From Rickettsiales bacterium (lineage in GTDB: Bacteria; Pseudomonadota; Alphaproteobacteria; Rickettsiales; UBA998), in contig JANQNR010000002.1 of assembly GCA_028279475.1 (NCBI GenBank), positions 62,001 to 126,000 of the forward strand: 64,000 nucleotides of DNA. The letters run 5' to 3'. Below are positions 42,034 to 53,530 of this stretch, piece after piece; positions within the stretch are counted from its first letter, which is position 1, and each line of letters begins with the position of its first letter. The notes beneath the pieces were generated by a model. The model had not been told where the DNA came from and did not search any database. It saw only the letters and a list, made by a program, of their open reading frames with translations. The translations under genes were made by a program, and so were the position numbers.

Positions 42034-42315
42034 CTAGTGATAGTCACAGATTGCTACATTGTTTGCATGCATGTCATGCCAATCGAAACAGATACGCCAG
42101 CGTTTGTTGATGCGAATGCTGTATTGTCCATCACGGTCGCCGCGTAGCTTTTCCAGATGATTGCTAGGCGGTGCGCGTAAATCTTCAACATGTGTTGCGG
42201 CATGGATATATGCCAGCTTATCCAGTGCCCGCTGTTGAATATCCGGAGGCAGTTTCCGACTACGCTGCCCGCGCCATAATTTTTCTGTCTCCTTGCATGC
42301 AAAGCTGACGATCAT
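42034..42315 (-). CDS. higB: HigB-type mRNA interferase toxin (RelE superfamily)
   Basis: A 93-residue toxin of the HigB/plasmid-maintenance type that cleaves mRNA at the ribosome. The start MIVSFACKETEKLWRGQRSR matches the family; a six-residue longer form from 42333 is possible. Typical features are LPPDIQQRALDKLAYI, the central basic segment HLEKLRGDRDGQYSIRIN and the C-terminal RICFDW...DYH with the terminal aromatic/His residues of the active site. It forms a toxin-antitoxin pair with the downstream higA gene, 12 bp away. Confidence 0.92.
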   Translation of the reverse strand: MIVSFACKETEKLWRGQRSRKLPPDIQQRALDKLAYIHAATHVEDLRAPPSNHLEKLRGDRDGQYSIRINKRWRICFDWHDMHANNVAICDYH

Positions 42316-42362
42316 GATTGCATTGTACCGCAATGCGGGACGGCATGCAACATTACTGTTGC

Positions 42363-44045
42363 TTAAGCCGCCCGTGACACCGGCTTGTACTTGATACGCG
42401 TCGGATTGAGGGCGGAGTCGCCGAGGCGGCGCTTGCGGTCTTCCTCGTAATCCTCATAGTTCCCCTCAAACCACTCAACATGGCTGTCGCCCTCAAATGC
42501 CAGGATATGGGTAGCGATGCGATCCAAGAACCAGCGATCATGCGAAATAATCACCGCGCACCCGGCAAAGTCGAGCAGTGCGTCTTCCAGCGCACGCAAC
42601 GTTTCCACATCCAGATCATTGGTCGGCTCATCGAGCAGGATCACGTTTGCGCCTTCTTTGAGCATCTTGGCCAGATGCACCCGGTTACGCTCCCCACCGG
42701 AGAGCATCCCGATGGTCTTTTGCTGATCAGCACCTTTAAAGTTGAATGAGGAACAATAGGCACGGCTTTTGACTATATTCTTACCTAGCGTGATCTCTTC
42801 GTTTCCACCGGAGATTTCCTGCCAGACCGTATTGGCATCGTTCAGCGAGTCACGCGACTGATCGACATAGCCTAACTGGACGGTGCTTCCCACTTTAAAC
42901 GTGCCATCATCCGGTGTTTCCTGTCCGGTAATCATACGAAATAGCGTGGTCTTCCCAGCACCATTCGGCCCGATCACCCCGACAATGCCGCCTGGTGGCA
43001 GGGAGAAGGTCAGGTCATCAATTAGTAATTTATCACCAAAGCCTTTCCCTAAATGGCTGGCTTCAATCACCACATCCCCCAGTCGTTCCGCAGCCGGAAT
43101 GATAATCTGTGCGGTGCCGCTGCGTTTTTCATTCTGCTTACTGACCAGCTCATTAAATGCCTTGATCCGTGCTTTGGATTTAGCCTGCCGTGCCTTGGGT
43201 GAAGCGCGTACCCAGTCCAGCTCCTGCGCCAGCGCTTTCTGGCGGGAGGACTCTTCTTTTTCCTCCTGTTGCAGGCGCTTTTGCTTTTGCTCCAGCCAGG
43301 CAGTATAATTGCCTTCATAGGGAATCCCTTGCCCACGATCGAGTTCCAGAATCCATCCGGTGACATGATCGAGGAAATAGCGGTCGTGGGTGACCATCAC
43401 CACGGTACCACTATATTCGCGCAGGAAGCGTTGCAGCCAGGCGACCGATTCGGCATCGAGATGGTTGGTTGGCTCGTCAAGTAGCAACATATCGGGTTTT
43501 TCCAGTAGCAGTCGCGCCAGCGCCACCCGGCGACGCTCACCCCCGGAGAGTTTGGTCACATCGGCGTCACCCGGCGGGCAACGCAACGCTTCCATTGCCA
43601 TTTCAATTTCATTATCAAGGTTCCACGCATCCATGGCATCGATTTTCTCCTGTAGCTCGCCCTGCTGCTCCAGCAGTTTCATCATCGCATCGTCGTCATT
43701 GACTTCACAGAGCTGCATGGAAATGTCGTTAAAAGCGTCGAGCAACTCTTTCTTCTCCTTCAGCCCGTCCATGACATTGTCAAACACGTTTTTGGATTCA
43801 TCCAACTGTGGCTCCTGTTCCAGATAGCCGACCCGTGTGCCCTTGGCTGCCCAGGCCTCTCCGTTGAATTCCGTGTCACGTCCGGCCATGATCTTCAGCA
43901 AGGTTGACTTCCCCGCCCCGTTATGACCCAGCACACCAATTTTGGCACCAGGATAAAAGGACAGAAAAATATCCTTCAGCACCGTTTTCCCGCCAGGATA
44001 GGTTTTGGTCAGACCCTGCATGTAGTAAATAAACTGATCGGACAT
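42363..44045 (-). CDS. ettA: Energy-dependent translational throttle protein EttA (ABC-F ATPase)
   Basis: A 560-residue soluble ABC-F protein with two ABC domains and no membrane part, which binds the ribosomal E site and gates entry into elongation according to ATP level. Walker A motifs are GHNGAGKST and GPNGAGKTT. Signature motifs are [20 protein letters not shown] and [15 protein letters not shown], and each Walker B is followed by DEPTN. The arm and inter-domain linker fit EttA closely, as does the C-terminal RIKYKPV. The start [19 protein letters not shown] matches the family; a 22-residue upstream extension is rejected. Confidence 0.95.
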   Translation of the reverse strand: MSDQFIYYMQGLTKTYPGGKTVLKDIFLSFYPGAKIGVLGHNGAGKSTLLKIMAGRDTEFNGEAWAAKGTRVGYLEQEPQLDESKNVFDNVMDGLKEKKELLDAFNDISMQLCEVNDDDAMMKLLEQQGELQEKIDAMDAWNLDNEIEMAMEALRCPPGDADVTKLSGGERRRVALARLLLEKPDMLLLDEPTNHLDAESVAWLQRFLREYSGTVVMVTHDRYFLDHVTGWILELDRGQGIPYEGNYTAWLEQKQKRLQQEEKEESSRQKALAQELDWVRASPKARQAKSKARIKAFNELVSKQNEKRSGTAQIIIPAAERLGDVVIEASHLGKGFGDKLLIDDLTFSLPPGGIVGVIGPNGAGKTTLFRMITGQETPDDGTFKVGSTVQLGYVDQSRDSLNDANTVWQEISGGNEEITLGKNIVKSRAYCSSFNFKGADQQKTIGMLSGGERNRVHLAKMLKEGANVILLDEPTNDLDVETLRALEDALLDFAGCAVIISHDRWFLDRIATHILAFEGDSHVEWFEGNYEDYEEDRKRRLGDSALNPTRIKYKPVSRAA

Positions 44046-44263
44046 GATGAAACTCCTTCCCAATATGCTGCTATTTATCTGCCTTAAACCGCATTGATGG
44101 GGGCAGGTCAATGGTTTACTGATAGTAAACGCATGTGGCTTCTGTACGCAGGTTTACTAAAGAGTGATCTTCGATCACATGCCCTTTTCTGGCCTCGCTT
44201 TACAAAGCCGGATGAGTGTGTTTTACGGAAAGTCGAGAATGACTACCTATGGGGGAACATGGC

Positions 44264-45649
44264 ATGGATGCATTTGATCTGATCGTAATTGGCGCTGGGC
44301 CGGGTGGATATGTCGCAGCGATCAAGGCGGCGCAGTTGGGCATGTCGGTAGCCTGCGTTGAGAAGCGTGGGACGCTGGGCGGCACCTGCCTGAATGTCGG
44401 CTGTATCCCCTCCAAAGCGTTGCTGCAATCTTCTGAGCTCTATGAAGAAATGCAACATGCCGATGCGCATGGGTTTAGCGCCGGGCGGATCAAGGTCGAT
44501 GTGAAAAAAATGCTCGCCCGTAAGGATGAGGTCGTGGATGGACTGACTAAGGGCATTTCCGGCCTGTTCGCTAAGAATAAGGTGACCTGGCTAAAAGGGG
44601 CAGCAACACTGGCCGGGCCGAATGCGGTGCAGGTGGATGGTAAGGAATACAGCGCCAAGCATATCTTAATTGCCACCGGCTCCGAAGTGATGCCATTGCC
44701 GGGAGTGGAGATGGATGAAGAGCGGATTGTCTCATCGACGGGGGCGCTAACCTTGAATGAGGTGCCAGGCAAGCTGGTCGTCATTGGCGGCGGATATATC
44801 GGACTGGAGATGGGCACCGTCTGGGGACGGCTGGGTGCTTCCGTGGAAGTTGTCGAGTTCGCTGATAGCATCGTCCCGGCGATGGATGGCGACGTGCGTA
44901 AGGAATTCCAGAAGATTCTGGAAAAGCAGGGCATGGCGTTCCGCCTCAAAACCAAGGTGGTCGGCGTGGAGCGTAAAGGCAAGAAGGTCAATGTCACCGT
45001 GGAGCCGGCGGAAGGTGGTAAAGCAGAAACCATTGCCGCAGATGTGGTGCTGGTGGCGATTGGCCGCCGTCCGTTCACCGACGGGCTGGGGCTGGAAACC
45101 GTTGGCATACAGGTCAGTGAGCGGGGGCAAATCCCCGTGAATGGCCAGTTCCAGACTAGTGTACCGTCGATTTATGCCATTGGTGATGTGATTGCCGGGC
45201 CGATGTTGGCGCACAAAGCCGAGGAAGAAGGCGTGGCCTGCGTCGAGATGCTCGCCGGGCAAAAGCCGCATGTGAATTACGATGCGATTCCGGGTGTGGT
45301 CTATACGTGGCCGGAAGTGGCGACAGTTGGAAAAACCGAGGAAGAGCTGAAGGCCGCCGGTGTGGCGTACAAGGCGGGTAAATTCCCGTTCCTGGCCAAT
45401 AGCCGTGGGCGCGCAAGCGGCCAGACGCAGGGCTTTGTCAAGATTCTGGCAGAGAAGGAAAGCGACCGGGTTCTGGGCGTCCATATTATCGGCGCCGATG
45501 CCGGCACGATGATCGCCGAAGCGGTGCTGGCGCTGGAATTCGGTGCATCCTCTGAAGATATTGCCCGTACCTGCCATGCCCACCCGACCTTGAATGAAGC
45601 GGTCAAAGAAGCGGCACTGGCGACCTTCGCCAAACCGATTCATATGTAG
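44264..45649 (+). CDS. lpdA: Dihydrolipoamide dehydrogenase (E3)
   Basis: A 461-residue FAD disulfide oxidoreductase, the shared E3 subunit of 2-oxo acid dehydrogenase complexes. The FAD fold is DLIVIGAGPGGYVAAIKAAQ, and the redox disulfide is GGTCLNVGCIPSKALL. The NAD fold is VVIGGGYIGLEMG, and the catalytic His-Glu pair lies in HAHPTLNEAVKEA. The ATG at 44264 follows a GGGGGAA site; a start five codons earlier is possible. It is not next to other complex genes here; sucA is at the left edge of the window. Confidence 0.96.
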   Translation: MDAFDLIVIGAGPGGYVAAIKAAQLGMSVACVEKRGTLGGTCLNVGCIPSKALLQSSELYEEMQHADAHGFSAGRIKVDVKKMLARKDEVVDGLTKGISGLFAKNKVTWLKGAATLAGPNAVQVDGKEYSAKHILIATGSEVMPLPGVEMDEERIVSSTGALTLNEVPGKLVVIGGGYIGLEMGTVWGRLGASVEVVEFADSIVPAMDGDVRKEFQKILEKQGMAFRLKTKVVGVERKGKKVNVTVEPAEGGKAETIAADVVLVAIGRRPFTDGLGLETVGIQVSERGQIPVNGQFQTSVPSIYAIGDVIAGPMLAHKAEEEGVACVEMLAGQKPHVNYDAIPGVVYTWPEVATVGKTEEELKAAGVAYKAGKFPFLANSRGRASGQTQGFVKILAEKESDRVLGVHIIGADAGTMIAEAVLALEFGASSEDIARTCHAHPTLNEAVKEAALATFAKPIHM

Positions 45650-45940
45650 ATAGAGGTCTCTCTCCGCCATTCATTGACTTTTTTTGGATTCACTCCCACC
45701 AGTGCAGTGGTGATAATTTGGGCATCGTTCCATTATATACTCGTGTGATTACCGAAAAACACTTGGTTTCGTGTTTCCTTCCTTTTCAAACTAAAACTCC
45801 ATCAAGATCAACGCGTTGCTGCGTCCAGAAAATTTTTATCCCCTTTCGTTCATTTCTTCCTTTGACATTGCGGCAATGTCATGCTGTGTATGAATGGGTG
45901 CAACGCAACATATGCCTGTGATTAATGAGAGGAGAACCTT

Positions 45941-47560
45941 ATGTCACTGAACTTACAACTGCCACCTCAACAACAACAGACCATGCGCCCGATCATTACC
46001 GTCGTTGGTGTCGGAGGTGCCGGGGGAAATGCTGTTAACAACATGATTTCCGCACAGTTGGAAGGGGTGCAATTCGTTATTGCTAATACGGATGCACAGG
46101 CATTGGAGGGAGCGCTTACCGAACAGGTGATTCAGCTGGGGCGCAATATCACACAAGGGCTAGGAGCCGGTGCGACGCCAGAAATCGGCCAAGCAGCGGC
46201 GGAAGAAGCGGCAGATGATATTCAGCATTGCATCGATGGCAGCCATATGGTGTTTATCACCGCTGGGATGGGTGGTGGCACTGGCACCGGCGCAGCACCC
46301 GTGGTAGCACGCATGGCGCGAGAGCAGGGAATGCTGACAGTTGGTGTCATTACCAAACCCTTCCAGTTCGAGGGCGGCAAGCGGATGCACATTGCCGAAC
46401 AAGGCATTGCCGAATTACAAAAATATGTCGACACGCTGATCGTTATTCCGAATCAGAACCTGTTTCGTGTCGCCAATGAGAAAACCACCTTTGCCGATGC
46501 CTTTCGCATGGCGGATGAGGTCTTGCATTCCGGTGTACGTGGTGTCACCGACCTGATGGTCAAGCCAGGGCTGGTAAATCTCGACTTCGCTGATATTCGT
46601 ACCATCATGCAGGAAATGGGCAAAGCAATGATGGGTACCGGGGAGGCATCCGGTGAGAAACGTGCGGTCGACGCCGCCGAAGCTGCTATCTCCAACCCAC
46701 TATTGGACGATGTATCCCTGCGTGGAGCGCGGGCGGCATTGATTAACATTACCGGTGGCGCTGACATGACTCTGTATGAAGTCGACGAAGCAGCCAATCG
46801 TATTCGTGAAGAAATCGATTCAGATGCAAATATTATCTTTGGTTCGACGTTCCATGAATCCATGCAAGGAACGATGCGTGTTTCCGTCGTGGCAACCGGT
46901 ATTGATATTGATCCAGAGCAATTGCAACAATCGACAAGCAGTGTACGCCATCAACATAAACCGGCAGCCAAACAGAATTTCAAACCGGCACCGACCTATT
47001 TTGCAGCCCGCAAACCAGCAGTTCAAGCGCCTGCCTCTGCTGCCAGTACTTCTGAACAGGTCAGGGATGATATGGCGATTGATACCAATCGTACGGCTCC
47101 TGCTGCATCTGCATCATACGAAAGCACGGCAAACCGGTCGGCTATGCCAGAACCCTCCGCTCCGTCTAAATCACCTAATGAATATTCGCAAGACATGCGA
47201 GAGGAGGATGCCGGCCCTTTGTTCGTTAGCCCGAGTGCCGGGCAGCCAGCTAGCCGTAATTATCAGCAGTTTGACGCGGAAACATCACGCACTCCTGAAA
47301 CCTCGGAACACCACCAACAAGGCGGATCATTCGGCATTCTCAGCCGGATTGCCGATGTCGGGCGTTCACTGAATACACGCTCCGAGGCGCCGAGCACGCA
47401 GCCTCGCGCCGTCGAAGTGCGCTCCAGACAGGTGGCACCGGAAACTACTAATGCCGCACCTGCCAGAGGACAAGAGGCGGAATCTTTTGACGAATACAGC
47501 CAGCATGAAGAAGAGAATTACTACGATATTCCGGCCTTCCTGCGTCGGCAGGCGACATAG
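45941..47560 (+). CDS. ftsZ: Cell division GTPase FtsZ
   Basis: A 539-residue tubulin homologue that forms the division ring. The N-terminal domain has [16 protein letters not shown]. The tubulin signature [10 protein letters not shown] and the T7 loop ([11 protein letters not shown]) needed for GTP hydrolysis in the polymer are present. The globular part ends near residue 320. A ~190-residue disordered linker, rich in Ala, Pro and Ser, follows. The C-terminal peptide [11 protein letters not shown] binds FtsA and ZipA-like partners. An AGAGGAGA site precedes the ATG. ftsQ and ftsA do not lie upstream: the gene is separated from any dcw cluster in this window. Confidence 0.97.
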   Translation: MSLNLQLPPQQQQTMRPIITVVGVGGAGGNAVNNMISAQLEGVQFVIANTDAQALEGALTEQVIQLGRNITQGLGAGATPEIGQAAAEEAADDIQHCIDGSHMVFITAGMGGGTGTGAAPVVARMAREQGMLTVGVITKPFQFEGGKRMHIAEQGIAELQKYVDTLIVIPNQNLFRVANEKTTFADAFRMADEVLHSGVRGVTDLMVKPGLVNLDFADIRTIMQEMGKAMMGTGEASGEKRAVDAAEAAISNPLLDDVSLRGARAALINITGGADMTLYEVDEAANRIREEIDSDANIIFGSTFHESMQGTMRVSVVATGIDIDPEQLQQSTSSVRHQHKPAAKQNFKPAPTYFAARKPAVQAPASAASTSEQVRDDMAIDTNRTAPAASASYESTANRSAMPEPSAPSKSPNEYSQDMREEDAGPLFVSPSAGQPASRNYQQFDAETSRTPETSEHHQQGGSFGILSRIADVGRSLNTRSEAPSTQPRAVEVRSRQVAPETTNAAPARGQEAESFDEYSQHEEENYYDIPAFLRRQAT

Positions 47561-47573
47561 ACGCGGTTACGTT

Positions 47574-47825
47574 TTAATCACCATTTTTTCTCAGGCGTAG
47601 CACATGCCAGATGCCATAGAGGCTGATGGCGATCCAGATGATTTCGATTAAAATAGAGGGCAGATTCGGCGCTTCTATCAGCGATACCATAATACATAAC
47701 GCGCCAACAAGATTAGTGACGGGTAGCGCCAGTCGCTCATGTGTCCATCGCCCGGACTGAACCATGAAATAAGCGACGACGACCATACCGACCCCAGCCA
47801 CGCCTATCAGTTCTGCAATTGTCAT
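47574..47825 (-). CDS. Small membrane protein, CBU_0592-like
   Basis: An 83-residue protein with three membrane helices (about residues 4-22, 33-50 and 55-75) and a basic tail. The pattern IGVAGVGMVVVAYFMVQSG ... NLVGALCIMVSLI ... IEIIWIAISLYGIW is that of the CBU_0592 family of small membrane proteins, whose role is unknown. It is convergent with ftsZ, with 13 bp between the stops. Confidence 0.7.
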   Translation of the reverse strand: MTIAELIGVAGVGMVVVAYFMVQSGRWTHERLALPVTNLVGALCIMVSLIEAPNLPSILIEIIWIAISLYGIWHVLRLRKNGD

Positions 47826-47939
47826 GATGTTTCATCCATATTAAGCATATCTCAACGGTTTCGTGTCAGGGATAGGTAGCATGATATGCTGCATTGTCAT
47901 AGTCGCCTCTCACCTCTATGATAGACTCGTGCCACTATT

Positions 47940-49826
47940 ATGTTAACCTATCGGACATCTATGCCCTACTCGCAACGTAAATCATCGGTATCACGGGACT
48001 TTATCCTGTTATTTGCAGTCATCATGGTGACTATTGCCATTGTCGCGTTATGGGTTGCGTATAAAACCTTTGAAAACTATGCCGATGGCGTCATCGCTGA
48101 GATGGAAGGTGAGGCTATCCGTATCGACCGCTCGCTGATCGTGGAAATCAAAAGTGCTTCTTATCTGCTGGAATCGCTGGCGCGTCAAGTCGTGCAGATC
48201 GGCTCCGGTGATCATCAAAAAATTGCGCGCCTGCTACGCTCTTTCAACGATAACAGTCAACGAAACGATGAATTTGCATGGATGAATGCTGAACAAAACG
48301 TGATTATTAACAGTGGCAGTGGCATTCTGCCGAAACCCGTTAATCTTAGCGATCGTGATTATGTGAAGAAATCGCTGGCGGCACCGTGGCAAGTGCATCT
48401 GGGCCGACCGGTGAAAGGTCGGGTGACGGAACGCTGGATTCTACCGCTTAGTCTTGGCGTCACAGATTACCAAGGGGTATTTGTCGGTATGATTGTACTC
48501 AACCTTGATATTGAGCAACTTACCAAAGAACTGGCTCAGATTACCAGAGAATCCGGCATGGAGTTTTCCATCTATATGAAAACACTCAACCTGATTGCTA
48601 ATAGCCGGATTGACTATACGGCATTTGAATATGTCGATAGCGGGCGTTCGTCGCTTGCCGAGATTGATTTTGATACTTCGCGCAAGGGCTTGCTATCCAA
48701 ACCACAGCTTTTCCAGCCATCCCGGCCGTTTATCTATTATGAGGCCTCCACTCAATATCCATACATTGTGGAAATTACCTATAACCAGATCAAAAGCGAT
48801 GACAAAATCTTTGCGCTTATGCAGGCACGGCTCAGCCAAATTTTGATTGTATCGGTCTTTTTGCTGACCCTGCTATGGATGGTACGCACCCGTATTATTC
48901 GCCCGGTGGAACAACTTTCCGATATGACGGCAGCGATTTGCGCTGGTGAACGCTATAAACCGTTGCCCAAAGGCGGCCCCATTGAGATCGAAAACCTGGC
49001 GAACCAGATTCGTCGGCTCTCCGATTACCTGAACGAACAACATCGTATTGAACAGGAATTGAAGCTTAAGAACCAGTTTCTGACTAAATTGCAGGAAAAC
49101 TCCAGTACCTTGACCAAGGCGCGCAATGGCTTTTTAGCACAAATGGCTTCCGAAATTCAGCGCCCCATCCACTACGCCCTTGAGTATGTACAAAATATTC
49201 GCCATGAGCGTCATGGCACTATTTCTCCTCAGGAATATGCAAGCGATGCAGTCGAGGTTTCCGGACATCTCATGCGATTACAGAATATGGCGGAAGATCT
49301 GTATGAAATCGGTGAGATGGAGTCTCATATCATGACACTCCGGGAATCTTCTACGAATATCTCCTTTGTACTACATCGAGCCCTGAGAAAATTTCATGCC
49401 TTTCAACAATATCAGCATGTCGAAGTGAAGTTAAAAATCCATGATAATCTGCCTAACCTATTGATTGATGAAGAGCGGTTTATTCAGATTTTGGTACATT
49501 TGCTGTGCGGTGCCGTCGCCAGCCTGATGCAAGGCACCCAAATTGATATGGTGGCACAATGCGAATCTGATGAGAAAGGTGCAAGAGTTTTGGTGATTCA
49601 ACTGAATTATCTGACGCATATTCATTTGCCTGTGCAAGAGAATGCGCCAACGACTTCCTCTACCGAATCCACTGATTTATCGCCACGCATTAAAAGTGAT
49701 ACGACTTGTTTTGCGCTTGCCCGGATGCTAATCTCGCTCTACGACGGTGAAATGTCGGCGGGTACGGCGAAGGGAGAGATGAATCGGATTTTTATACGCT
49801 TCCCGGAACACCGATTGTTAGATTAA
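47940..49826 (+). CDS. Membrane sensor protein with degenerate (probably inactive) histidine kinase core
   Basis: A 628-residue protein. Two membrane helices (about residues 21-43 and 298-317) enclose a ~250-residue periplasmic sensor of the Cache/PDC type. A HAMP-like segment (RIIRPVEQLSDMTAAICAGE) and coiled coil follow. The HisKA-like helix reads FLAQMASEIQRPI, where active kinases have a His (MSHELRTPL): Ser replaces the phospho-acceptor. The N-box reads LVHLLCGAV without the catalytic Asn, and no Gly-rich G1/G2 boxes remain. The protein probably senses and scaffolds but cannot phosphorylate. Cells with DivL show that such pseudokinases can regulate CckA, but the sequence does not prove a link. 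The start could also be Met 9. Confidence 0.8.
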   Translation: MLTYRTSMPYSQRKSSVSRDFILLFAVIMVTIAIVALWVAYKTFENYADGVIAEMEGEAIRIDRSLIVEIKSASYLLESLARQVVQIGSGDHQKIARLLRSFNDNSQRNDEFAWMNAEQNVIINSGSGILPKPVNLSDRDYVKKSLAAPWQVHLGRPVKGRVTERWILPLSLGVTDYQGVFVGMIVLNLDIEQLTKELAQITRESGMEFSIYMKTLNLIANSRIDYTAFEYVDSGRSSLAEIDFDTSRKGLLSKPQLFQPSRPFIYYEASTQYPYIVEITYNQIKSDDKIFALMQARLSQILIVSVFLLTLLWMVRTRIIRPVEQLSDMTAAICAGERYKPLPKGGPIEIENLANQIRRLSDYLNEQHRIEQELKLKNQFLTKLQENSSTLTKARNGFLAQMASEIQRPIHYALEYVQNIRHERHGTISPQEYASDAVEVSGHLMRLQNMAEDLYEIGEMESHIMTLRESSTNISFVLHRALRKFHAFQQYQHVEVKLKIHDNLPNLLIDEERFIQILVHLLCGAVASLMQGTQIDMVAQCESDEKGARVLVIQLNYLTHIHLPVQENAPTTSSTESTDLSPRIKSDTTCFALARMLISLYDGEMSAGTAKGEMNRIFIRFPEHRLLD

Positions 49827-49848
49827 CCCCCAATAGCGTCTACATGAT

Positions 49849-50610
49849 CTAGAATCGATACCCGACCGCCAGAGAGAATCCGTGATCGGGATCGTCATCA
49901 AACACACCGAACCGATAACCGGCATAAAACGTAGCACTGCCCTGCAATGCACCTTTGGCCATAATGCCCAACTGGTGCTCCTGCCCTTCACGCCCATCCA
50001 GATGATTCAGTCGCCCCAGATCGTTGAACAGCTCTATCCCGGTTGCCAGCTTTTTTACTTCCGGCAAGGGCGATTCCAGTGACCAGGCCAGCTGGTTGCG
50101 CCATTCCAGCTTGATGCCATCGTCAGCGTCTTCCCCGATATCCTGTTCAAAAATCGTATTATGTCGCCATTCCAGTTTTGGAGTGACCGGCACCTGCGCC
50201 ATCAGCCGAAATTCTATCTCATGTGGCGTCTTATCACCATCGCTGTGCGTATATAGCAGGCGTACCCCTCCGTCCCATCCATAGTCGCGGCGCTCAATCA
50301 ACTGAAACCGATTTTCAATGCGCACACTGGCAAATTCCAGATTATCTCCATCACGCTTATCCTGCGCCGTCACTAGCCGCAAGGCATACCAGTCGGTAAA
50401 CCCGTAATCGACATGCTGGCGCATCCGAAAACGCTGGTCTTGCCCGCTATCTTCTGCATCCGCCGTATAACCGACACGCCATTGCACCTCCGCCTTTCCT
50501 GCGGTGACGGATGCGCCACCCACCTGACTGATGGTGGATGCCGCCTGTCCCGCATGAGCCAGCAAAACAGTGGAAACGGCAATCATGCCGGAAAGAAAAA
50601 AACGTGTCAT
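49849..50610 (-). CDS. Putative outer-membrane beta-barrel protein
   Basis: A 253-residue secreted protein with signal peptide (cleavage near GQAAS). The mature part has alternating amphipathic strands with many aromatic girdle residues and ends in AVGYRF, the terminal Phe expected for BAM-assembled barrels. The number of strands suggests a small barrel of 10-12 strands. I do not recognise a specific porin family. ATG 50610 is preferred over 50646 because the latter lies inside the terminator of the upstream gene. Confidence 0.7.
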   Translation of the reverse strand: MTRFFLSGMIAVSTVLLAHAGQAASTISQVGGASVTAGKAEVQWRVGYTADAEDSGQDQRFRMRQHVDYGFTDWYALRLVTAQDKRDGDNLEFASVRIENRFQLIERRDYGWDGGVRLLYTHSDGDKTPHEIEFRLMAQVPVTPKLEWRHNTIFEQDIGEDADDGIKLEWRNQLAWSLESPLPEVKKLATGIELFNDLGRLNHLDGREGQEHQLGIMAKGALQGSATFYAGYRFGVFDDDPDHGFSLAVGYRF

Positions 50611-50622
50611 AAGCAAAAAGAA

Positions 50623-50655
50623 AAGGACGCTGTGACGGTATGCCACAGCGTCCTT
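50623..50655 (-). terminator. Strong intrinsic terminator of the NTF2-like gene
   Basis: A perfect 12-bp stem (AAGGACGCTGTG / CACAGCGTCCTT) around a 9-base loop. On the minus strand it is followed by TTCTTTTTG. It ends the 50674-51201 gene and separates it from the barrel gene. Confidence 0.8.
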
Positions 50656-50673
50656 GGTGAGTGTGGATGAAAA

Positions 50674-51201
50674 TTATGGTGTGGTATACGGCAAGGATGA
50701 ATGGTGGACATTGATGCGCACCGTGCCTTCCTTGTCTTTCATGTAACCAAACGTGTATTCCACTTTGGTTTCTTCCGTACTGCCCACGGGAGTAAAGTAG
50801 TAATTCCCCATGGCCGTGGCCGAATCCTGATCGGTGATGATTTCCTGCTCACCGAAACGCACCTTGCTCCATGGCTTGATGGCAAAGCCCGTATCCTCGG
50901 CAATATCACCGCCAACGAAATAGGACAGTGCCTGATCGAAAGTCTCACGGAATTGGTCCGCTGAGGCCAGAGTCGGTTTAAACAGCACCTCCCCCTGGTC
51001 ATAGGCATAAAGCGCCTTAATATGCTCGCTGGCACGGGCTTTATAATCGCCCTTTTCCTGATAGACGGTACCGATGGCAACAATGCCGTCCGCCCAGGCT
51101 TTCTGTGCGGCCAGCACTTCGTCTTTCGTAATCGCCGATCCTGCCAGTGCAGAACTTGCAAGGAAGCCGGTAGTTAATGCAGATATCATGAATGTTTTCA
51201 T
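50674..51201 (-). CDS. Secreted SnoaL/NTF2-like protein
   Basis: A 175-residue protein with a signal peptide (MKTFMISALTTGFLASSALA). The mature domain reads like an NTF2/SnoaL-type alpha-beta cone: QKAWADGIVAIGTVY, VLFKPTLASADQFRET, ALSYFVGG, SATAMGNYYFTPV and a final RINVHHSSLPY. Similar proteins are sometimes labelled phosphoribosyl-AMP cyclohydrolase, but no motif of that enzyme (HisI) is present. A terminator follows directly. Ligand or substrate unknown. Confidence 0.75.
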   Translation of the reverse strand: MKTFMISALTTGFLASSALAGSAITKDEVLAAQKAWADGIVAIGTVYQEKGDYKARASEHIKALYAYDQGEVLFKPTLASADQFRETFDQALSYFVGGDIAEDTGFAIKPWSKVRFGEQEIITDQDSATAMGNYYFTPVGSTEETKVEYTFGYMKDKEGTVRINVHHSSLPYTTP

Positions 51202-51336
51202 GTAAAAACTCCAAATATTAATTAATACGGTGATTCAGCGACTGTATCATCGCTACTGCCCCTAATATCAGGTGATATCAGGCGTATTTCAAGCGCATTC
51301 GGAACGAATATGGATGTAATTTTGGTAATGCTGGCG

Positions 51337-53010
<1,674 letters not shown>

Positions 53011-53487
53011 TTATTCCGCCACCGGTGCTGCCAACGGCTTTGTTTTCTCCGGCAGTGCGTCTACTGGCGCCGTTTCCACCGGAATGTCTGTTGCTTTATC
53101 ATCAGGAGATTCCACTGGCGATAGATTTTCCGTGTTTTCACCAGCGCTACGTTCCTGCTCATCCGTTTCACCCGCTTCCGAATTAACCACTGGTTCCGCC
53201 CCATCACGCGGTGCGCTGAATGGCTGCTGTTCCACCACCTCATCGACTAGTGAACGCGAACTGCCCTGCGTTGTCAGAATGCTGAGTACCAGACTGTTGA
53301 CCATGAATAATGTCGCCAGTACCGCCGTGGTACGGGTCATCAGGTTGGCCTGCCCCCGGCTGGAGAGCAGTCCGCCGCCACCACCGGATCCAAGTCCGAA
53401 CCCATCGGTATCACTACGCTGAATCAGCACCGATCCAATCAAAAATATGGCTAGCACCAATTGTACGATCAGGAGAATTAATTCCAT
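53011..53487 (-). CDS. secG: Preprotein translocase subunit SecG
   Basis: A 158-residue accessory subunit of the SecYEG channel. Two membrane helices are at about residues 2-22 and 50-70. The conserved middle reads VLIQRSDTDGFGLGSGGGGG, then a loop with SSRGQANLMTRTTAVLA. The C-terminal ~85 residues form a long acidic, Pro- and Val-rich tail absent from E. coli SecG but usual in alphaproteobacteria. It lies between tpiA and pyrG. Confidence 0.93.
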   Translation of the reverse strand: MELILLIVQLVLAIFLIGSVLIQRSDTDGFGLGSGGGGGLLSSRGQANLMTRTTAVLATLFMVNSLVLSILTTQGSSRSLVDEVVEQQPFSAPRDGAEPVVNSEAGETDEQERSAGENTENLSPVESPDDKATDIPVETAPVDALPEKTKPLAAPVAE

Positions 53488-53530
53488 TTCTCTTTTATCC
53501 CTTGCTTATGTATCTGCTACGCTAGTGACG

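Noticed and set aside
44100-44200. Possible tRNA or structured RNA before lpdA, from the inverted repeats GTTTACTGATAGTAAAC and TGATCTTCGATCA
   Set aside because: No T-loop GTTCGAATC pattern, acceptor stem or conserved anticodon arm; the small palindromes are isolated.
44747-45670. 307-codon open frame on the minus strand
   Set aside because: Fully antisense to lpdA, whose motifs are intact; composition is that of a shadow frame.
45718-45921. 67-codon open frame upstream of ftsZ
   Set aside because: No ribosome site, no domain and unusual composition; it lies in the ftsZ promoter region and is more likely non-coding.
50674-51201. Phosphoribosyl-AMP cyclohydrolase
   Set aside because: Similar proteins carry this label, but the protein is secreted and lacks the HisI zinc cysteines and active-site motif.
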